Shown here: piece by piece, positions 1-7,992 of the stretch | Layout of the letters: every line of letters starts with the position of its first letter | Numbering within the stretch: the stretch's first letter is position 1 | Assembly (NCBI RefSeq): GCF_000153725.1 | Contig: NZ_DS022276.1 | Coordinates: 614,188 to 678,187, forward strand | Direction: 5' to 3' | Source of the DNA: Salipiger bermudensis HTCC2601 | GTDB lineage: Bacteria; Pseudomonadota; Alphaproteobacteria; Rhodobacterales; Rhodobacteraceae | DNA length: 64,000 bases | The notes under the pieces: generated by a model | Seen by the model: the letters and a program-made list of their open reading frames with translations, nothing else | What the model was told of the DNA's origin: nothing | Database searches by the model: none | Position numbers and translations under genes: made by a program

Positions 1-707
1 ACCCGGTCCGGCGCGAACGAGAGCAGCTTCTGCACGGTCTCGGTGATGCGCGAGCGGGTCTGGTGCGGCAGGCCGTAGAGGATATCGGCGTTGAGGCTGT
101 GCACGCCGCGCTCGCGGATCATCTCGACCGCTTCGCGGGTCACGTCGTAGCCTTGCGGCCGTCCGATGGTCTGCTGGATCTCCTCGTCGAAATCCTGCAC
201 CCCGATCGAGGCGCGATTCATGCCGCCTGCGGCCAGAACATCCAGCCGCTCGCCATCCAGTTCGTTGGGGTCGATCTCGACCGAGAACTCGGCATTGTCG
301 GCGAACTCCGCCACCTCGTGCACCTTGTCGATCAGCGCCCGCATGAGATCCGGCGACAGCAGAGTCGGCGTGCCGCCGCCCCAATGCAGACGCGACAGCT
401 TCACGCCACGCGGCAGGTGCCGCTTGAGCAGGTCGAGCTCGGCCTTGAGGGTTTCGACATAGGTCTCCACCGGACCAAGCGTCGCGGTGCCCTGCGTCCG
501 GCAGGCGCAGAACCAGCAAAGTCTGCGACAGAACGGCACATGCAGGTAGAGCGATACCGTTCCGTTTTCCGGCACGGCCTCGATCCAGGAGGCAAATTGC
601 CCCGGTGTGACCGCATTCGAGAAATGCGGGGCTGTGGGGTAGCTCGTGTACCGGGGGACCTTCGCGTCAAAGAGCCCCAACCGCGAGAGTTGTGTTCGAG
701 TGTTCAT
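1..707 (-). CDS. hemN: Oxygen-independent coproporphyrinogen III oxidase, 5' part (cut by window edge)
   Basis: Radical-SAM enzyme that decarboxylates coproporphyrinogen III to protoporphyrinogen IX without oxygen, in anaerobic heme and bacteriochlorophyll synthesis. The first ~235 residues are present and the C-terminal half lies outside the window. Seen: an early VPRYTSYPTAPHF segment, then LYLHVPFCRRLCWFCAC, which holds the C-x3-C-x2-C cluster that binds the 4Fe-4S/SAM centre plus the extra cysteine typical of HemN. It is followed by HWGGGTPTLLS and a DPNELD segment. The ATG at 707 is preceded by only a weak ribosome site. It is divergent from fnrL, with an FNR box between them, the usual Rhodobacter arrangement, so FnrL control is likely. 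Confidence 0.95.
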   Translation of the reverse strand, partial: MNTRTQLSRLGLFDAKVPRYTSYPTAPHFSNAVTPGQFASWIEAVPENGTVSLYLHVPFCRRLCWFCACRTQGTATLGPVETYVETLKAELDLLKRHLPRGVKLSRLHWGGGTPTLLSPDLMRALIDKVHEVAEFADNAEFSVEIDPNELDGERLDVLAAGGMNRASIGVQDFDEEIQQTIGRPQGYDVTREAVEMIRERGVHSLNADILYGLPHQTRSRITETVQKLLSFAPDR

Positions 708-742
708 GCGCTTACATTTAGAAAGGAGCCACTAGCGCAACT

Positions 743-756
743 TTGACCCAGATCAA
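743..756. promoter_or_regulatory. FNR box between hemN and fnrL
   Basis: TTGACCCAGATCAA matches the FNR consensus TTGAT-N4-ATCAA at nine of ten defined bases. It lies 36 bp 5' of hemN and 57 bp 5' of fnrL, in the only shared promoter region. In Rhodobacter the fnrL/hemN intergenic region carries such a site, so FnrL probably acts on hemN and on itself here. Site seen; control inferred. Confidence 0.85.
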
Positions 757-813
757 GACCGCGTATTCGTTTCGATCTTCCGTCGGGCCAGTAGACAGGA
801 TTGTTCTAAAATT

Positions 814-1560
814 ATGCTTAACGAACGCAGCCTCTCCGTTTCGCAGGAATGCGCCGAGTGCCCGATCCGTCACAGAGCCGTCTGTGCGCGCTGCGAGTCG
901 GATGAACTCGAGCGCCTGGAAGAGATCAAGTACTACCGGAAGTTCGAGGCCGGCCAGACCGTTATCTGGTCCGGCGACCGGATGGATTTCGTCGGCTCCG
1001 TGGTGTCGGGCATAGCCACCCTGACGCAGACGATGGAAGACGGGCGCACCCAGATGGTGGGTCTTCTGCTGCCGAGCGATTTCGTCGGCAGGCCCGGCCG
1101 CTCCAATGCCGCCTATGACGTGGTTGCGACCACCGATCTGGTGATGTGCTGCTTCCGCAAGTCGCCCTTCGAAGAGCTGATGCGCCAGACCCCGCACATC
1201 GCCCAGCGGTTGCTGGAGATGACCCTCGACGAGCTCGACGCCGCGCGCGAATGGATGCTGGTGCTGGGGCGCAAGACCGCGCGCGAGAAGATCGCCTCGC
1301 TGCTGTCGATCATTGCCCGCCGCGATGCCTCGATCAACATGACCACGGCGCATGGCAACATCGTCTTCGACCTGCCGCTGACCCGTGAGGCGATGGCCGA
1401 TTACCTCGGCCTGACGCTGGAAACCGTGAGCCGGCAGATCTCGGCGCTGCGCAAGGACGGGGTTATCGAGCTCGAGGGCAAGCGCCACGTCACCGTGCCC
1501 GACATGTCCCGCCTGCTCGAAGAGGCCGGCGACGACGCCGATGGCGGCGTCTTCGCCTGA
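814..1560 (+). CDS. fnrL: FnrL, oxygen-sensing Crp/Fnr-family transcription regulator
   Basis: Cytoplasmic dimeric regulator whose 4Fe-4S cluster is lost on contact with oxygen; it controls low-oxygen respiration and heme genes. It has 248 residues. Seen: N-terminal cysteines C13, C16, C24 and C27 in the ECAECPIRHRAVCARC stretch and C112/C113 in the LVMCCF stretch, the cluster ligands expected in FnrL. A cyclic-nucleotide-type beta roll comes next, then a helix-turn-helix near residues 190-220 with ETVSRQ, the E-x2-SR recognition-helix signature of FNR. It is divergent from hemN. Four FNR-type boxes lie within 7.2 kb downstream, before the stress and cbb3 oxidase genes, which makes it their probable regulator. 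Confidence 0.96.
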   Translation: MLNERSLSVSQECAECPIRHRAVCARCESDELERLEEIKYYRKFEAGQTVIWSGDRMDFVGSVVSGIATLTQTMEDGRTQMVGLLLPSDFVGRPGRSNAAYDVVATTDLVMCCFRKSPFEELMRQTPHIAQRLLEMTLDELDAAREWMLVLGRKTAREKIASLLSIIARRDASINMTTAHGNIVFDLPLTREAMADYLGLTLETVSRQISALRKDGVIELEGKRHVTVPDMSRLLEEAGDDADGGVFA

Positions 1561-1569
1561 AGCTTGGTC

Positions 1570-1920
1570 TCAGGCTTCGAACAAGGTCTCGAAGCCGCCG
1601 AAGATCATGCGCTTGCCGTCGAACGGCATTTCCATCATCTCGCCCCAGCGCGGATCTGTCTCCATCGAGGCCCAGCAGGCATCGCAGGTCGCCTTGTCAG
1701 GCCAGAGGATCCAAGAGAAAACCACCGCCTCGCCCTCCTGACGCTTCACCGCCATCGGAAGGGACGTCACCTCGCCGTCGGGCACATCCGCTTCCCAGCA
1801 TTCACGAATGCCGGTGGCGCCGTAATCCTTGAACAGCTGCCAGCTCTTCTCTGCACTGGCGCGATAGGCGTCCTTGTTCTCGATCGGAACGGCGGCCATG
1901 AAACCGGATACGTAGGACAT
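1570..1920 (-). CDS. DUF1428 domain-containing protein
   Basis: Small cytoplasmic protein of 116 residues with the fold and length of the DUF1428 (YbaA-type) family, which belongs to the dimeric alpha-beta barrel group. Its biochemical role is unknown. Seen: start MSYVSGFMAAVP, a central WEADVPDGEVTSLPMAV block, then SWILWPDKATCD and the MPFDGKRMIFGGF end that is characteristic of the family. The ATG at 1920 is chosen because GGGAGG lies just upstream and because the family starts there. It is convergent with fnrL, and the two stop codons lie about 10 bp apart. No link to oxygen control can be shown from the sequence. Confidence 0.88.
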   Translation of the reverse strand: MSYVSGFMAAVPIENKDAYRASAEKSWQLFKDYGATGIRECWEADVPDGEVTSLPMAVKRQEGEAVVFSWILWPDKATCDACWASMETDPRWGEMMEMPFDGKRMIFGGFETLFEA

Positions 1921-2023
1921 GAGTGATGCCTCCCTTTTGCAATCGGGGAAAGCGTAGCCCGGCCCGGTCATGCGCCCAAGTCTACGGTGCCCCGGCTCGG
2001 CGGTTTCGCGCCGCCCGCAAACG

Positions 2024-2049
2024 AGAAAGGCGGCGCATGATGCGCCGCC
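2024..2049 (-). terminator. Probable intrinsic terminator of the usp gene
   Basis: A near-perfect palindrome, GGCGGCGCAT-G-ATGCGCCGCC (2029-2049), lies 32 bp past the usp stop. On the minus strand it is followed by TTTCTCG. The ten-base arms with a very short centre make a strong hairpin with a short T tract. Confidence 0.6.
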
Positions 2050-2080
2050 CCGTGTTCTGCGTCTTGCGGTCTGATCCAGC

Positions 2081-2920
2081 TCAATGGGCCAGGAAGACCG
2101 GCACCTCCGCCTGTTCGAGCATGTTGCGGGTTGCCCCGCCGAGGATCGCTTCGCGGAAGCGCGAGTGGCCATAGGCCCCCATCACGATCATGTCCGCATC
2201 GAGATCCTGGACGTGGCGGCAGAGCACGTCCGACACCCGTGGCATGGTCTTCGACAGCACGTCGATCTCGGTCTTGACGCCGTGCCGTGCGAGGTACTGC
2301 GACAGCGCCCCGCCCGGATCCGAGCGGTTCGGCCCATGCTGCGGCGGATCGATGACCACCACGTGCACGTTGTCGGCGCTCTGCAGCAGCGGCAGCGACG
2401 CCCGAACCGCGCGCAGCGCCTCGTTGCTCTCGTTCCAGCCGATCACGACGCGCGACGGCGTCGCGGTCGGGGTGACCGTGTCGGGCACCACCAGCACAGG
2501 GGTCTGGCCCTCGAAGAGCGCCCCCTCGGTCACCGGCTCGAGCTCGACGCCATGTTCCTTGCCATAGGGCTTGGGCAGGACCACGAGATCGGCAAAGCGC
2601 GCCCGGCCGGCCACGTGGCGGCCGATATCCGCAAGCTGCGCGACGCCCTCCTCGACCGCCCAGCGCGCCTCTTTCTTGCCCAGCGCGGCGCGGACAACGC
2701 CCGCGAGCTTCTCGGCATCGGAGGTGGCGCGGGTGATCGTCTCCTGCAAAATCATCGCGTTGGCACCGGCGTAATAATAGCCGGTCTGGGTCCGGTCGAC
2801 GCCAAAGCACAATGCATCGAGATGCGCATCCCAGCCGGCGGCGAGTGCGGCGGCATGGTCCACGGTCGACTGGGCCAGGGCCTCGTCGCTGACCACGGTC
2901 AGAATTGTCTTGTAGCCCAT
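2081..2920 (-). CDS. Universal stress protein (UspA family)
   Basis: Cytoplasmic stress protein of 279 residues, about twice the size of a single Usp domain. It starts with GYKTILTVVSDEALAQ. The C-terminal domain carries MGAYGHSRFRE followed by GGATRNML, close to the G-x2-G-x9-G-S/T nucleotide-binding signature of ATP-binding Usp proteins. The N-terminal half is a degenerate Usp fold. GGAGACGAAAAG sits directly before the ATG. It is divergent from ccoN. A Usp gene at this spot (often called orf277) is known in Rhodobacter between fnrL and ccoN. The shared promoter region holds two FNR-type boxes, so low-oxygen induction is likely. Confidence 0.9.
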   Translation of the reverse strand: MGYKTILTVVSDEALAQSTVDHAAALAAGWDAHLDALCFGVDRTQTGYYYAGANAMILQETITRATSDAEKLAGVVRAALGKKEARWAVEEGVAQLADIGRHVAGRARFADLVVLPKPYGKEHGVELEPVTEGALFEGQTPVLVVPDTVTPTATPSRVVIGWNESNEALRAVRASLPLLQSADNVHVVVIDPPQHGPNRSDPGGALSQYLARHGVKTEIDVLSKTMPRVSDVLCRHVQDLDADMIVMGAYGHSRFREAILGGATRNMLEQAEVPVFLAH

Positions 2921-2985
2921 CTTTTCGTCTCCTCGGAAGTTCTGTGGCCTCGCTCACACTCTACGGCGGCGCGAATGACCGCACT

Positions 2986-2999
2986 TTGACAATGCTCAA
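2986..2999. promoter_or_regulatory. Degenerate FNR box, usp side of the usp/ccoN promoter
   Basis: TTGACAATGCTCAA matches the FNR consensus at eight of ten bases, with one mismatch in each half (C for T, C for A). It lies 65 bp upstream of the usp start and 18 bp from a perfect FNR box, so it may serve usp or act with the other site. Confidence 0.55.
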
Positions 3000-3017
3000 G
3001 GCCTTGGGCGGAAAGCC

Positions 3018-3031
3018 TTGATACAGATCAA
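3018..3031. promoter_or_regulatory. Perfect FNR box upstream of ccoN
   Basis: TTGATACAGATCAA is an exact match to TTGAT-N4-ATCAA. Its centre is about 100 bp before the ccoN start codon, which leaves room for an FNR-activated promoter and a leader. FnrL activation of ccoNOQP is known in Rhodobacter. Confidence 0.88.
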
Positions 3032-3123
3032 AGTGATCCGGGAGGGAAATCCGCATTAACCGGTCAGTCTAAAACCGCCCGCGCGGCAACGAATCGTGCG
3101 GGAGAGAGACGAAGGGACGAACA

Positions 3124-4737
3124 ATGATCAATTACCTCAAGCTCATCTTGCTTGGCGTGGTGGCGATCTTCTCGCTGATCGCGGCCAACTACGCTCGGGA
3201 TGCGGCTTACATGGTCCACGCCATCATCATCTTCCTGGTGACAGCCGGGCTTTTCCTGTGGACCCTCCGCCAAACCGATGAACCCGTACCCGCCAAGGTG
3301 CTGGAAACCTCCTATCTCGACGGCGTGGTACGCTACGGCGTCATCGCCACAGCCTTCTGGGGCGTGGTGGGCTTTGCCGCCGGCACCTTCATCGCCGCAC
3401 AGCTCGCCTTCCCGGTGCTCAATTTCGACTGGGCCCAGGGCTACATGAACTTCGGCAGGCTGCGTCCGCTGCACACATCGGCGGTGATCTTCGCCTTCGG
3501 TGGCAACGCCCTGATCGCAACGTCCTTCTACGTCGTCCAGCGCACTTCGGCGGCCCGTCTCTGGGGCGGCAACCTCGCGTGGTTCGTGTTCTGGGGCTAC
3601 AACCTGTTCATCGTCCTCGCCGCGACCGGCTACCTGCTCGGTGGCACCCAGTCGAAGGAATATGCCGAGCCCGAATGGTACGTCGATCTCTGGCTGACCA
3701 TCGTCTGGCTGGCCTATCTCGCGGTCTTCGTCGGCACCATCGTGAAGCGCAAGGAACCCCACATCTACGTGGCGAACTGGTTCTACCTGAGCTTCATCAT
3801 CACCGTCGCCATGCTGCACGTGTTCAACAACCTCAGCATCCCGGTCTCGATCTGGGGCTCCAAGTCGGTGCAGGTGTTCTCGGGCGTGCAGGACGCGATG
3901 ACCCAGTGGTGGTACGGCCACAACGCCGTGGGCTTCTTCCTGACTGCGGGCTTCCTCGGCATGATGTATTACTTCGTGCCCAAGCAGGCCGAGCGCCCTG
4001 TGTTCTCCTACAAGCTCTCGATCGTGCACTTCTGGGCGCTGATCTTCATCTACATCTGGGCCGGTCCGCACCACCTGCACTACACCGCCCTGCCCGACTG
4101 GGCCTCGACCCTCGGCATGGTGTTCTCGATCGTGCTCTGGATGCCCTCCTGGGGTGGCATGATCAACGGCCTGATGACCCTCTCGGGCGCCTGGGACAAG
4201 CTGCGCACCGACCCCATCATGCGAATGCTGGTGATCTCGGTCGGCTTCTACGGCATGTCCACCTTCGAAGGCCCGATGATGTCGATCCGCGCGGTGAACT
4301 CGCTGTCGCACTACACCGACTGGACCATCGGCCACGTGCACTCCGGCGCGCTTGGCTGGAACGGGATGATCACCTTCGGTGCGCTCTATTTCTTGACGCC
4401 CAAGCTGTGGAACCGCGAGCGCCTGTATTCGCTCAGCCTCGTGTCCTGGCACTTCTGGCTCGCCACCATCGGCATCGTGCTCTACGCCGCCTCGATGTGG
4501 GTGACCGGCATCATGGAAGGCCTGATGTGGCGTGAGGTGGATGCAAACGGCTTCCTGGTGAACTCCTTCGCCGACACCGTGTCCGCCAAGTTCCCGATGT
4601 ATGTTGTCCGCGCCCTCGGCGGTGGCCTCTACATCACCGGCTCGATCATCATGTGCTACAACCTCTGGATGACCGTGAAGCGGGCACCGGCCGTCGAGGC
4701 CAGCGCTGCGGCTGCTCACGCCACCCCGGCCGAATAA
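3124..4737 (+). CDS. ccoN: cbb3-type cytochrome c oxidase subunit I
   Basis: Catalytic inner-membrane subunit of the high-affinity cbb3 oxidase, with heme b, heme b3 and CuB. It has 537 residues and about 12 membrane segments. Seen ligands: H117 (RPLHTSAV) and H406 for low-spin heme b, H404 for heme b3, and H266 (WWYGHNAV), H316 and H317 (GPHHLHY) for CuB. Y310 lies six residues before the HH pair, where the cross-linked tyrosine of cbb3 enzymes sits. The start is preceded by GAAGGGA. It is first in ccoNOQP, with TAAGGAGG before ccoO. A perfect FNR box lies upstream. Confidence 0.98.
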   Translation: MINYLKLILLGVVAIFSLIAANYARDAAYMVHAIIIFLVTAGLFLWTLRQTDEPVPAKVLETSYLDGVVRYGVIATAFWGVVGFAAGTFIAAQLAFPVLNFDWAQGYMNFGRLRPLHTSAVIFAFGGNALIATSFYVVQRTSAARLWGGNLAWFVFWGYNLFIVLAATGYLLGGTQSKEYAEPEWYVDLWLTIVWLAYLAVFVGTIVKRKEPHIYVANWFYLSFIITVAMLHVFNNLSIPVSIWGSKSVQVFSGVQDAMTQWWYGHNAVGFFLTAGFLGMMYYFVPKQAERPVFSYKLSIVHFWALIFIYIWAGPHHLHYTALPDWASTLGMVFSIVLWMPSWGGMINGLMTLSGAWDKLRTDPIMRMLVISVGFYGMSTFEGPMMSIRAVNSLSHYTDWTIGHVHSGALGWNGMITFGALYFLTPKLWNRERLYSLSLVSWHFWLATIGIVLYAASMWVTGIMEGLMWREVDANGFLVNSFADTVSAKFPMYVVRALGGGLYITGSIIMCYNLWMTVKRAPAVEASAAAAHATPAE

Positions 4738-4751
4738 GGAGGGCCGAGACA

Positions 4752-5480
4752 ATGAGCATTCTCGACAAACACGGAATCCTCGAGAAGAACGTCACCCTGC
4801 TGGCCATCTTCGCCTTCCTGGTGGTGACCATCGGGGGCCTGGTCCAGATCGTGCCGCTCTTCTACCTCGAGAACACCATCGAGGAGGTCGAGGGCATGCG
4901 GCCTTACACGCCGCTGGAGCTGGCCGGGCGCGACATCTACATCCGCGAGGGCTGCTACGTCTGCCACTCGCAGATGATCCGCCCGATGCGCGACGAGGTC
5001 GAACGTTACGGCCACTACTCTCTGGCGGCGGAGTCGCAATACGACCACCCGTTCCAGTGGGGCTCGAAGCGGACGGGGCCCGACCTCGCCCGCGTCGGCG
5101 GACGCTACTCGGACGAATGGCACGTCGACCACCTGCGCGATCCGCAATCGGTGGTGCCGGAATCGGTCATGCCCAAGTACGGCTTCCTCGAAGCCAAGCT
5201 GATCGAGGGCGAGCACATCCAGGACCTGATGTCGACGCATCGCTTCGTGGGCGTGCCCTACACCGAAGAGATGATCGAGGCCGGCTTCCAGGACTTCCTG
5301 GCGCAGTCGAACCCCGACAGCGACTATGACGGGCTGCTCGAGCGCTACGGCGACGACGTCAACGTGCGCAACTTCGACGGCCAGCCCGGGATCTCCGAGC
5401 TCGACGCCCTGATCGCCTATCTGCAGATGCTCGGTACGCTGGTCGATTTCTCGACCTTCGAACCCGATGCAAGCCGCTGA
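4752..5480 (+). CDS. ccoO: cbb3-type cytochrome c oxidase subunit II (monoheme cytochrome c)
   Basis: Membrane-anchored cytochrome c that passes electrons from CcoP towards the CcoN core. It has 242 residues with an N-terminal membrane anchor (about residues 13-38) and one heme-binding CYVCH at 68-72. The axial methionine is probably the one in SVMPKY. The ATG at 4752 is chosen over upstream in-frame codons because AAGGAGGGCC precedes it and family members start MSILDKH. It follows ccoN after 14 bases and precedes ccoQ by 9, so the genes form one transcript. Confidence 0.97.
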   Translation: MSILDKHGILEKNVTLLAIFAFLVVTIGGLVQIVPLFYLENTIEEVEGMRPYTPLELAGRDIYIREGCYVCHSQMIRPMRDEVERYGHYSLAAESQYDHPFQWGSKRTGPDLARVGGRYSDEWHVDHLRDPQSVVPESVMPKYGFLEAKLIEGEHIQDLMSTHRFVGVPYTEEMIEAGFQDFLAQSNPDSDYDGLLERYGDDVNVRNFDGQPGISELDALIAYLQMLGTLVDFSTFEPDASR

Positions 5481-5489
5481 GGTCGCGAG

Positions 5490-5690
5490 ATGGATCCAGA
5501 GCTTTACAACACGCTGCGTCACTTCGCGGACAGCTGGGGCCTGCTGGCGATGTTCGTCTTCTTCCTTGGGGTGATCGTCTGGGCCCTGCGCCCGGGCAGC
5601 CGCAAGACCCATGAGGACGTCGCCAACATCCCGTTCCGCAACGAAGACAAACCGATCGCGCCCCATAAGGCCGACCCCGCCCAGGACTGA
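5490..5690 (+). CDS. ccoQ: cbb3-type cytochrome c oxidase subunit CcoQ
   Basis: Small membrane subunit of 66 residues that stabilises the cbb3 complex and, in R. sphaeroides, protects it against oxygen and takes part in signal transfer. Seen: one membrane helix around residues 12-34 (WGLLAMFVFFLGVIVWAL) followed by a short charged cytoplasmic tail ending KADPAQD. It lies between ccoO and ccoP with gaps of 9 and 11 bases. The identification rests on position, length and the single helix, because CcoQ sequences are poorly conserved. Confidence 0.93.
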   Translation: MDPELYNTLRHFADSWGLLAMFVFFLGVIVWALRPGSRKTHEDVANIPFRNEDKPIAPHKADPAQD

Positions 5691-5701
5691 GGAGACGGGA
5701 C

Positions 5702-6583
5702 ATGAGTGACAACAACAAGAAAGACGACCAAGACTACGAGACGACCGGCCATTCCTGGGACGGCATCGAGGAGTACAACAAGCCGCTGCCGAAGTGGTGG
5801 CTGATGATCTTCTATGCCTGCATCGTCTGGGGCGTCGGTTACACCATCGCCTACCCGGCCTGGCCGGGCGTGCGCACCGCGACCGCCGGCCTTCTGGGCT
5901 GGTCGACCCGCGGCAATGTCGAACAGGCGATCCAGGATCACGAAGCCGAACTGGCCCCGATCAACGAGCGTCTGGCCTCGGCCGAGCTGACCGAGATCGC
6001 CGGCGACCCAGAGCTGAACACCTACGCGCAGAACGCCGGCGCCGCGGTGTTCCGCACCTGGTGCGCCCAGTGTCACGGGTCGGGTGCGGCCGGTGCAAAG
6101 GGTTATCCCAACCTGCTGGACGACGACTGGCTCTGGGGCGGCACGATCGAGGACATCCACTACACGGTGACCGCGGGGATCCGGAACGAGGACACGGATG
6201 AGGAGTGGCTTCGGCAGTCCGCGATGCCGGCTTTCGGTCGGGATGACTTGCTCAGCGGTGAAGAGATCGATCAGGTCGTCAACTTCGTCATGACGCTCTC
6301 GGGCGAAGAGCCCCGGGATGCCTCGCTGGTCGAGGCCGGTGCCGAGGTCTACGACATCAACTGCGCCTCCTGCCACGCAGAGGATGGCACCGGCGACCGC
6401 ATGCAGGGCGCGCCGAACCTCACCGACGCGATCTGGCTCTATGGTGGCGATTACGAGACGCTGCACGAGACGGTCTACAACGCCCGCTACGGCGTCATGC
6501 CTGCGATGGGCGGGGCCGATCTGAGCGAAGCGGAGATCCGCGCCGTGGCCACCTACGTCCACGGGCTCGGCGGGGGCGAATAA
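5702..6583 (+). CDS. ccoP: cbb3-type cytochrome c oxidase subunit III (diheme cytochrome c)
   Basis: Membrane-anchored diheme cytochrome c that accepts electrons from the bc1 complex or soluble cytochromes. It has 293 residues. Seen: a cytoplasmic N-terminus with GHSWDGIEEYNKPLPKWW, an N-terminal CcoP signature, then a membrane helix near residues 33-52. Two heme sites follow, CAQCH at 121-125 and CASCH at 221-225, with methionines in SAMPAFG and GVMPAMGG as likely axial ligands. GGAGACGGGAC precedes the start. It is last in ccoNOQP and is followed within 45 bp by a strong terminator. Confidence 0.97.
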   Translation: MSDNNKKDDQDYETTGHSWDGIEEYNKPLPKWWLMIFYACIVWGVGYTIAYPAWPGVRTATAGLLGWSTRGNVEQAIQDHEAELAPINERLASAELTEIAGDPELNTYAQNAGAAVFRTWCAQCHGSGAAGAKGYPNLLDDDWLWGGTIEDIHYTVTAGIRNEDTDEEWLRQSAMPAFGRDDLLSGEEIDQVVNFVMTLSGEEPRDASLVEAGAEVYDINCASCHAEDGTGDRMQGAPNLTDAIWLYGGDYETLHETVYNARYGVMPAMGGADLSEAEIRAVATYVHGLGGGE

Positions 6584-6624
6584 CCCCTCCAGAGAACACC
6601 TTCGGGCCGCAAGGCCCGGAGGCC

Positions 6625-6676
6625 AGCGCCGGTGCCCCACCTGTTCGCGCGTTTCCAGGGGCACCGGCGCTTTTTT
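6625..6676 (+). terminator. Intrinsic terminator of ccoNOQP
   Basis: AGCGCCGGTGCCCC (6625-6638) pairs perfectly over 14 bases with GGGGCACCGGCGCT (6658-6671) across a 19-base loop and runs into TTTTTT. It lies 42 bp past the ccoP stop. Confidence 0.92.
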
Positions 6677-6785
6677 GTGCCCAAACGGCAGCACTCGTAC
6701 GAGGGATACCTGACAGTAAGGGCCCTCCCTCGATGCGATCAAGAGCGGGCCCAGAAATCCTCACTGAACGGTGTATCTTTTTGTG

Positions 6786-6923
6786 TCACCAGCGGCGCGC
6801 TTCCTGGCGGCCATTGGTGCGGCGCAGCCTCTCGGCCTCGTTGCGCTCGCTGACGCTCCAGCGGCGCTTGTCCTGCTCCAGACGGCTGGCAGTCATGAAA
6901 GATTTTGCGTAGATCCCGAGCAT
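6786..6923 (-). CDS. Small basic hypothetical protein (45 residues)
   Basis: Not recognised. It is a 45-residue basic peptide starting MLGIYAKSFMTASRLEQDKR and ending in an arginine-rich tail (RLRRTNGRQEARRW). No membrane segment or cysteine is present. The case for a real gene is AACAGGAG placed 8 bases before the ATG at 6923 and its divergent position next to a LysR regulator with a 98 bp gap, a layout typical of a regulator and its target. It is shorter than most gene finders keep. Alternative: the downstream tip of a longer spurious frame. A DNA- or RNA-binding role would fit its charge but is a guess. Confidence 0.5.
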   Translation of the reverse strand: MLGIYAKSFMTASRLEQDKRRWSVSERNEAERLRRTNGRQEARRW

Positions 6924-7021
6924 ATCGTTTCTCCTGTTCTGGCGTTTCCTACTCTCATACTTGACGCATTGCTGCGTTTCGGGCGAGTCAGGAAGAATGC
7001 ACCTATGTAAGCTCACCTGAC

Positions 7022-7897
7022 ATGGACTGGTCTGCCCTCCCGCCTCTCTCGGCGCTGCGCGCCTTCGCCGCCTATGCCGATTGCGGTTCGGTCGCCGAGG
7101 CGGGCGGCGCGCTCAATGTGAGCCACGCCGCGATCAGCCAGCAGATCCGCAACCTTGAAGCCCACATGGGCGTGCCCCTACTCGACCGGCACGGGCGGCG
7201 GATGCGGCTCAGCGCCGAAGGCGAGCGGCTGGCCGAGGCGCTGCTCGAGGGCTTCGGAACCATGCTGCAGACCACCCGGGAGCTGACCGGGCGGGATGCC
7301 GACCGTCCGCTCGAGATCTCGGCGACGCCCGGCTTTGCCGCGGTCTGGCTGATGCCGCGCCTGCCGCTGTTCCGCACCCGCCACCCCGAGATCAGCCTGA
7401 CCATCGACCCCTCCGCCGCGCTTCGCACGCTCGAGCCCGGCGGTCTCGACGTGGCGATCCGCTACGGCAATGGTGACTGGCCGGGGCTCGAGAGCACGCT
7501 GCTGGTGCTCTCGCCCATCGTCGTGGTCGCCGCCACCGACCTCGTCGGAGAGTGCGAGATCGCCAGCCCCGCAGACCTGCGCCCGTTCCCGTGGCTGCAG
7601 GAGCTTGGCACCAACGAGGCCACCGACTGGTTCGCCGAGCATGGCGTCGAGCAGGACCGCAGCCGCGGCATGACCGGCCTGCCCGGCAACATGATGATCG
7701 AGGCCGCGCGGCAGGGTCAGGGCGTGGCGATCACCGCCCGGCTCTTCGTCGAGCCCGACATTCAGGCCGGGCGGCTGCGCCTGCTGTTCGAGGACACCCG
7801 CAAGAAGGGCTATTATCTCGTGACCCGTCCCGGGGTCGCCCGCCCGCCACTGCGACACTTCGTATCGTGGCTGCGACGGGAGGCCGTCAAAGCTTAA
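7022..7897 (+). CDS. LysR-family transcription regulator (GcvA-like)
   Basis: Cytoplasmic tetrameric regulator of 291 residues. Seen: an N-terminal winged helix-turn-helix (FAAYADCGSVAEAGGALNVS, then HAAISQQIRNLE, about residues 15-45) and a periplasmic-binding-protein-type effector domain that starts near residue 92 (PLEISATPGFAAVWLMPRLP), a style common in the GcvA/AmpR group. The ATG follows two bases after a TGA, without a clear ribosome site. It is divergent from the 45-residue gene and lies between ccoNOQP and ccoGHIS, but nothing ties it to the oxidase. Its effector is unknown. Confidence 0.93.
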   Translation: MDWSALPPLSALRAFAAYADCGSVAEAGGALNVSHAAISQQIRNLEAHMGVPLLDRHGRRMRLSAEGERLAEALLEGFGTMLQTTRELTGRDADRPLEISATPGFAAVWLMPRLPLFRTRHPEISLTIDPSAALRTLEPGGLDVAIRYGNGDWPGLESTLLVLSPIVVVAATDLVGECEIASPADLRPFPWLQELGTNEATDWFAEHGVEQDRSRGMTGLPGNMMIEAARQGQGVAITARLFVEPDIQAGRLRLLFEDTRKKGYYLVTRPGVARPPLRHFVSWLRREAVKA

Positions 7898-7912
7898 TCG
7901 GGGATGTAGATA

Positions 7913-7926
7913 TTGATGCATATCAA
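7913..7926. promoter_or_regulatory. Perfect FNR box upstream of ccoG
   Basis: TTGATGCATATCAA is an exact TTGAT-N4-ATCAA match, centred about 73 bp before the ccoG GTG. It fits FnrL activation of the oxidase assembly operon, as known for rdxBHIS in Rhodobacter. Confidence 0.88.
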
Positions 7927-7992
7927 TGTTTGCGCGACCCACCGGCGCGAAAAGGACCGACAACAGGCAAACCGACACCGGAGCGAATCCCC

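Noticed and set aside
3064..4752. Antisense open frame of 562 codons across ccoN
   Set aside because: Shadow of ccoN; its His- and Glu-rich translation has no domain and no ribosome site.
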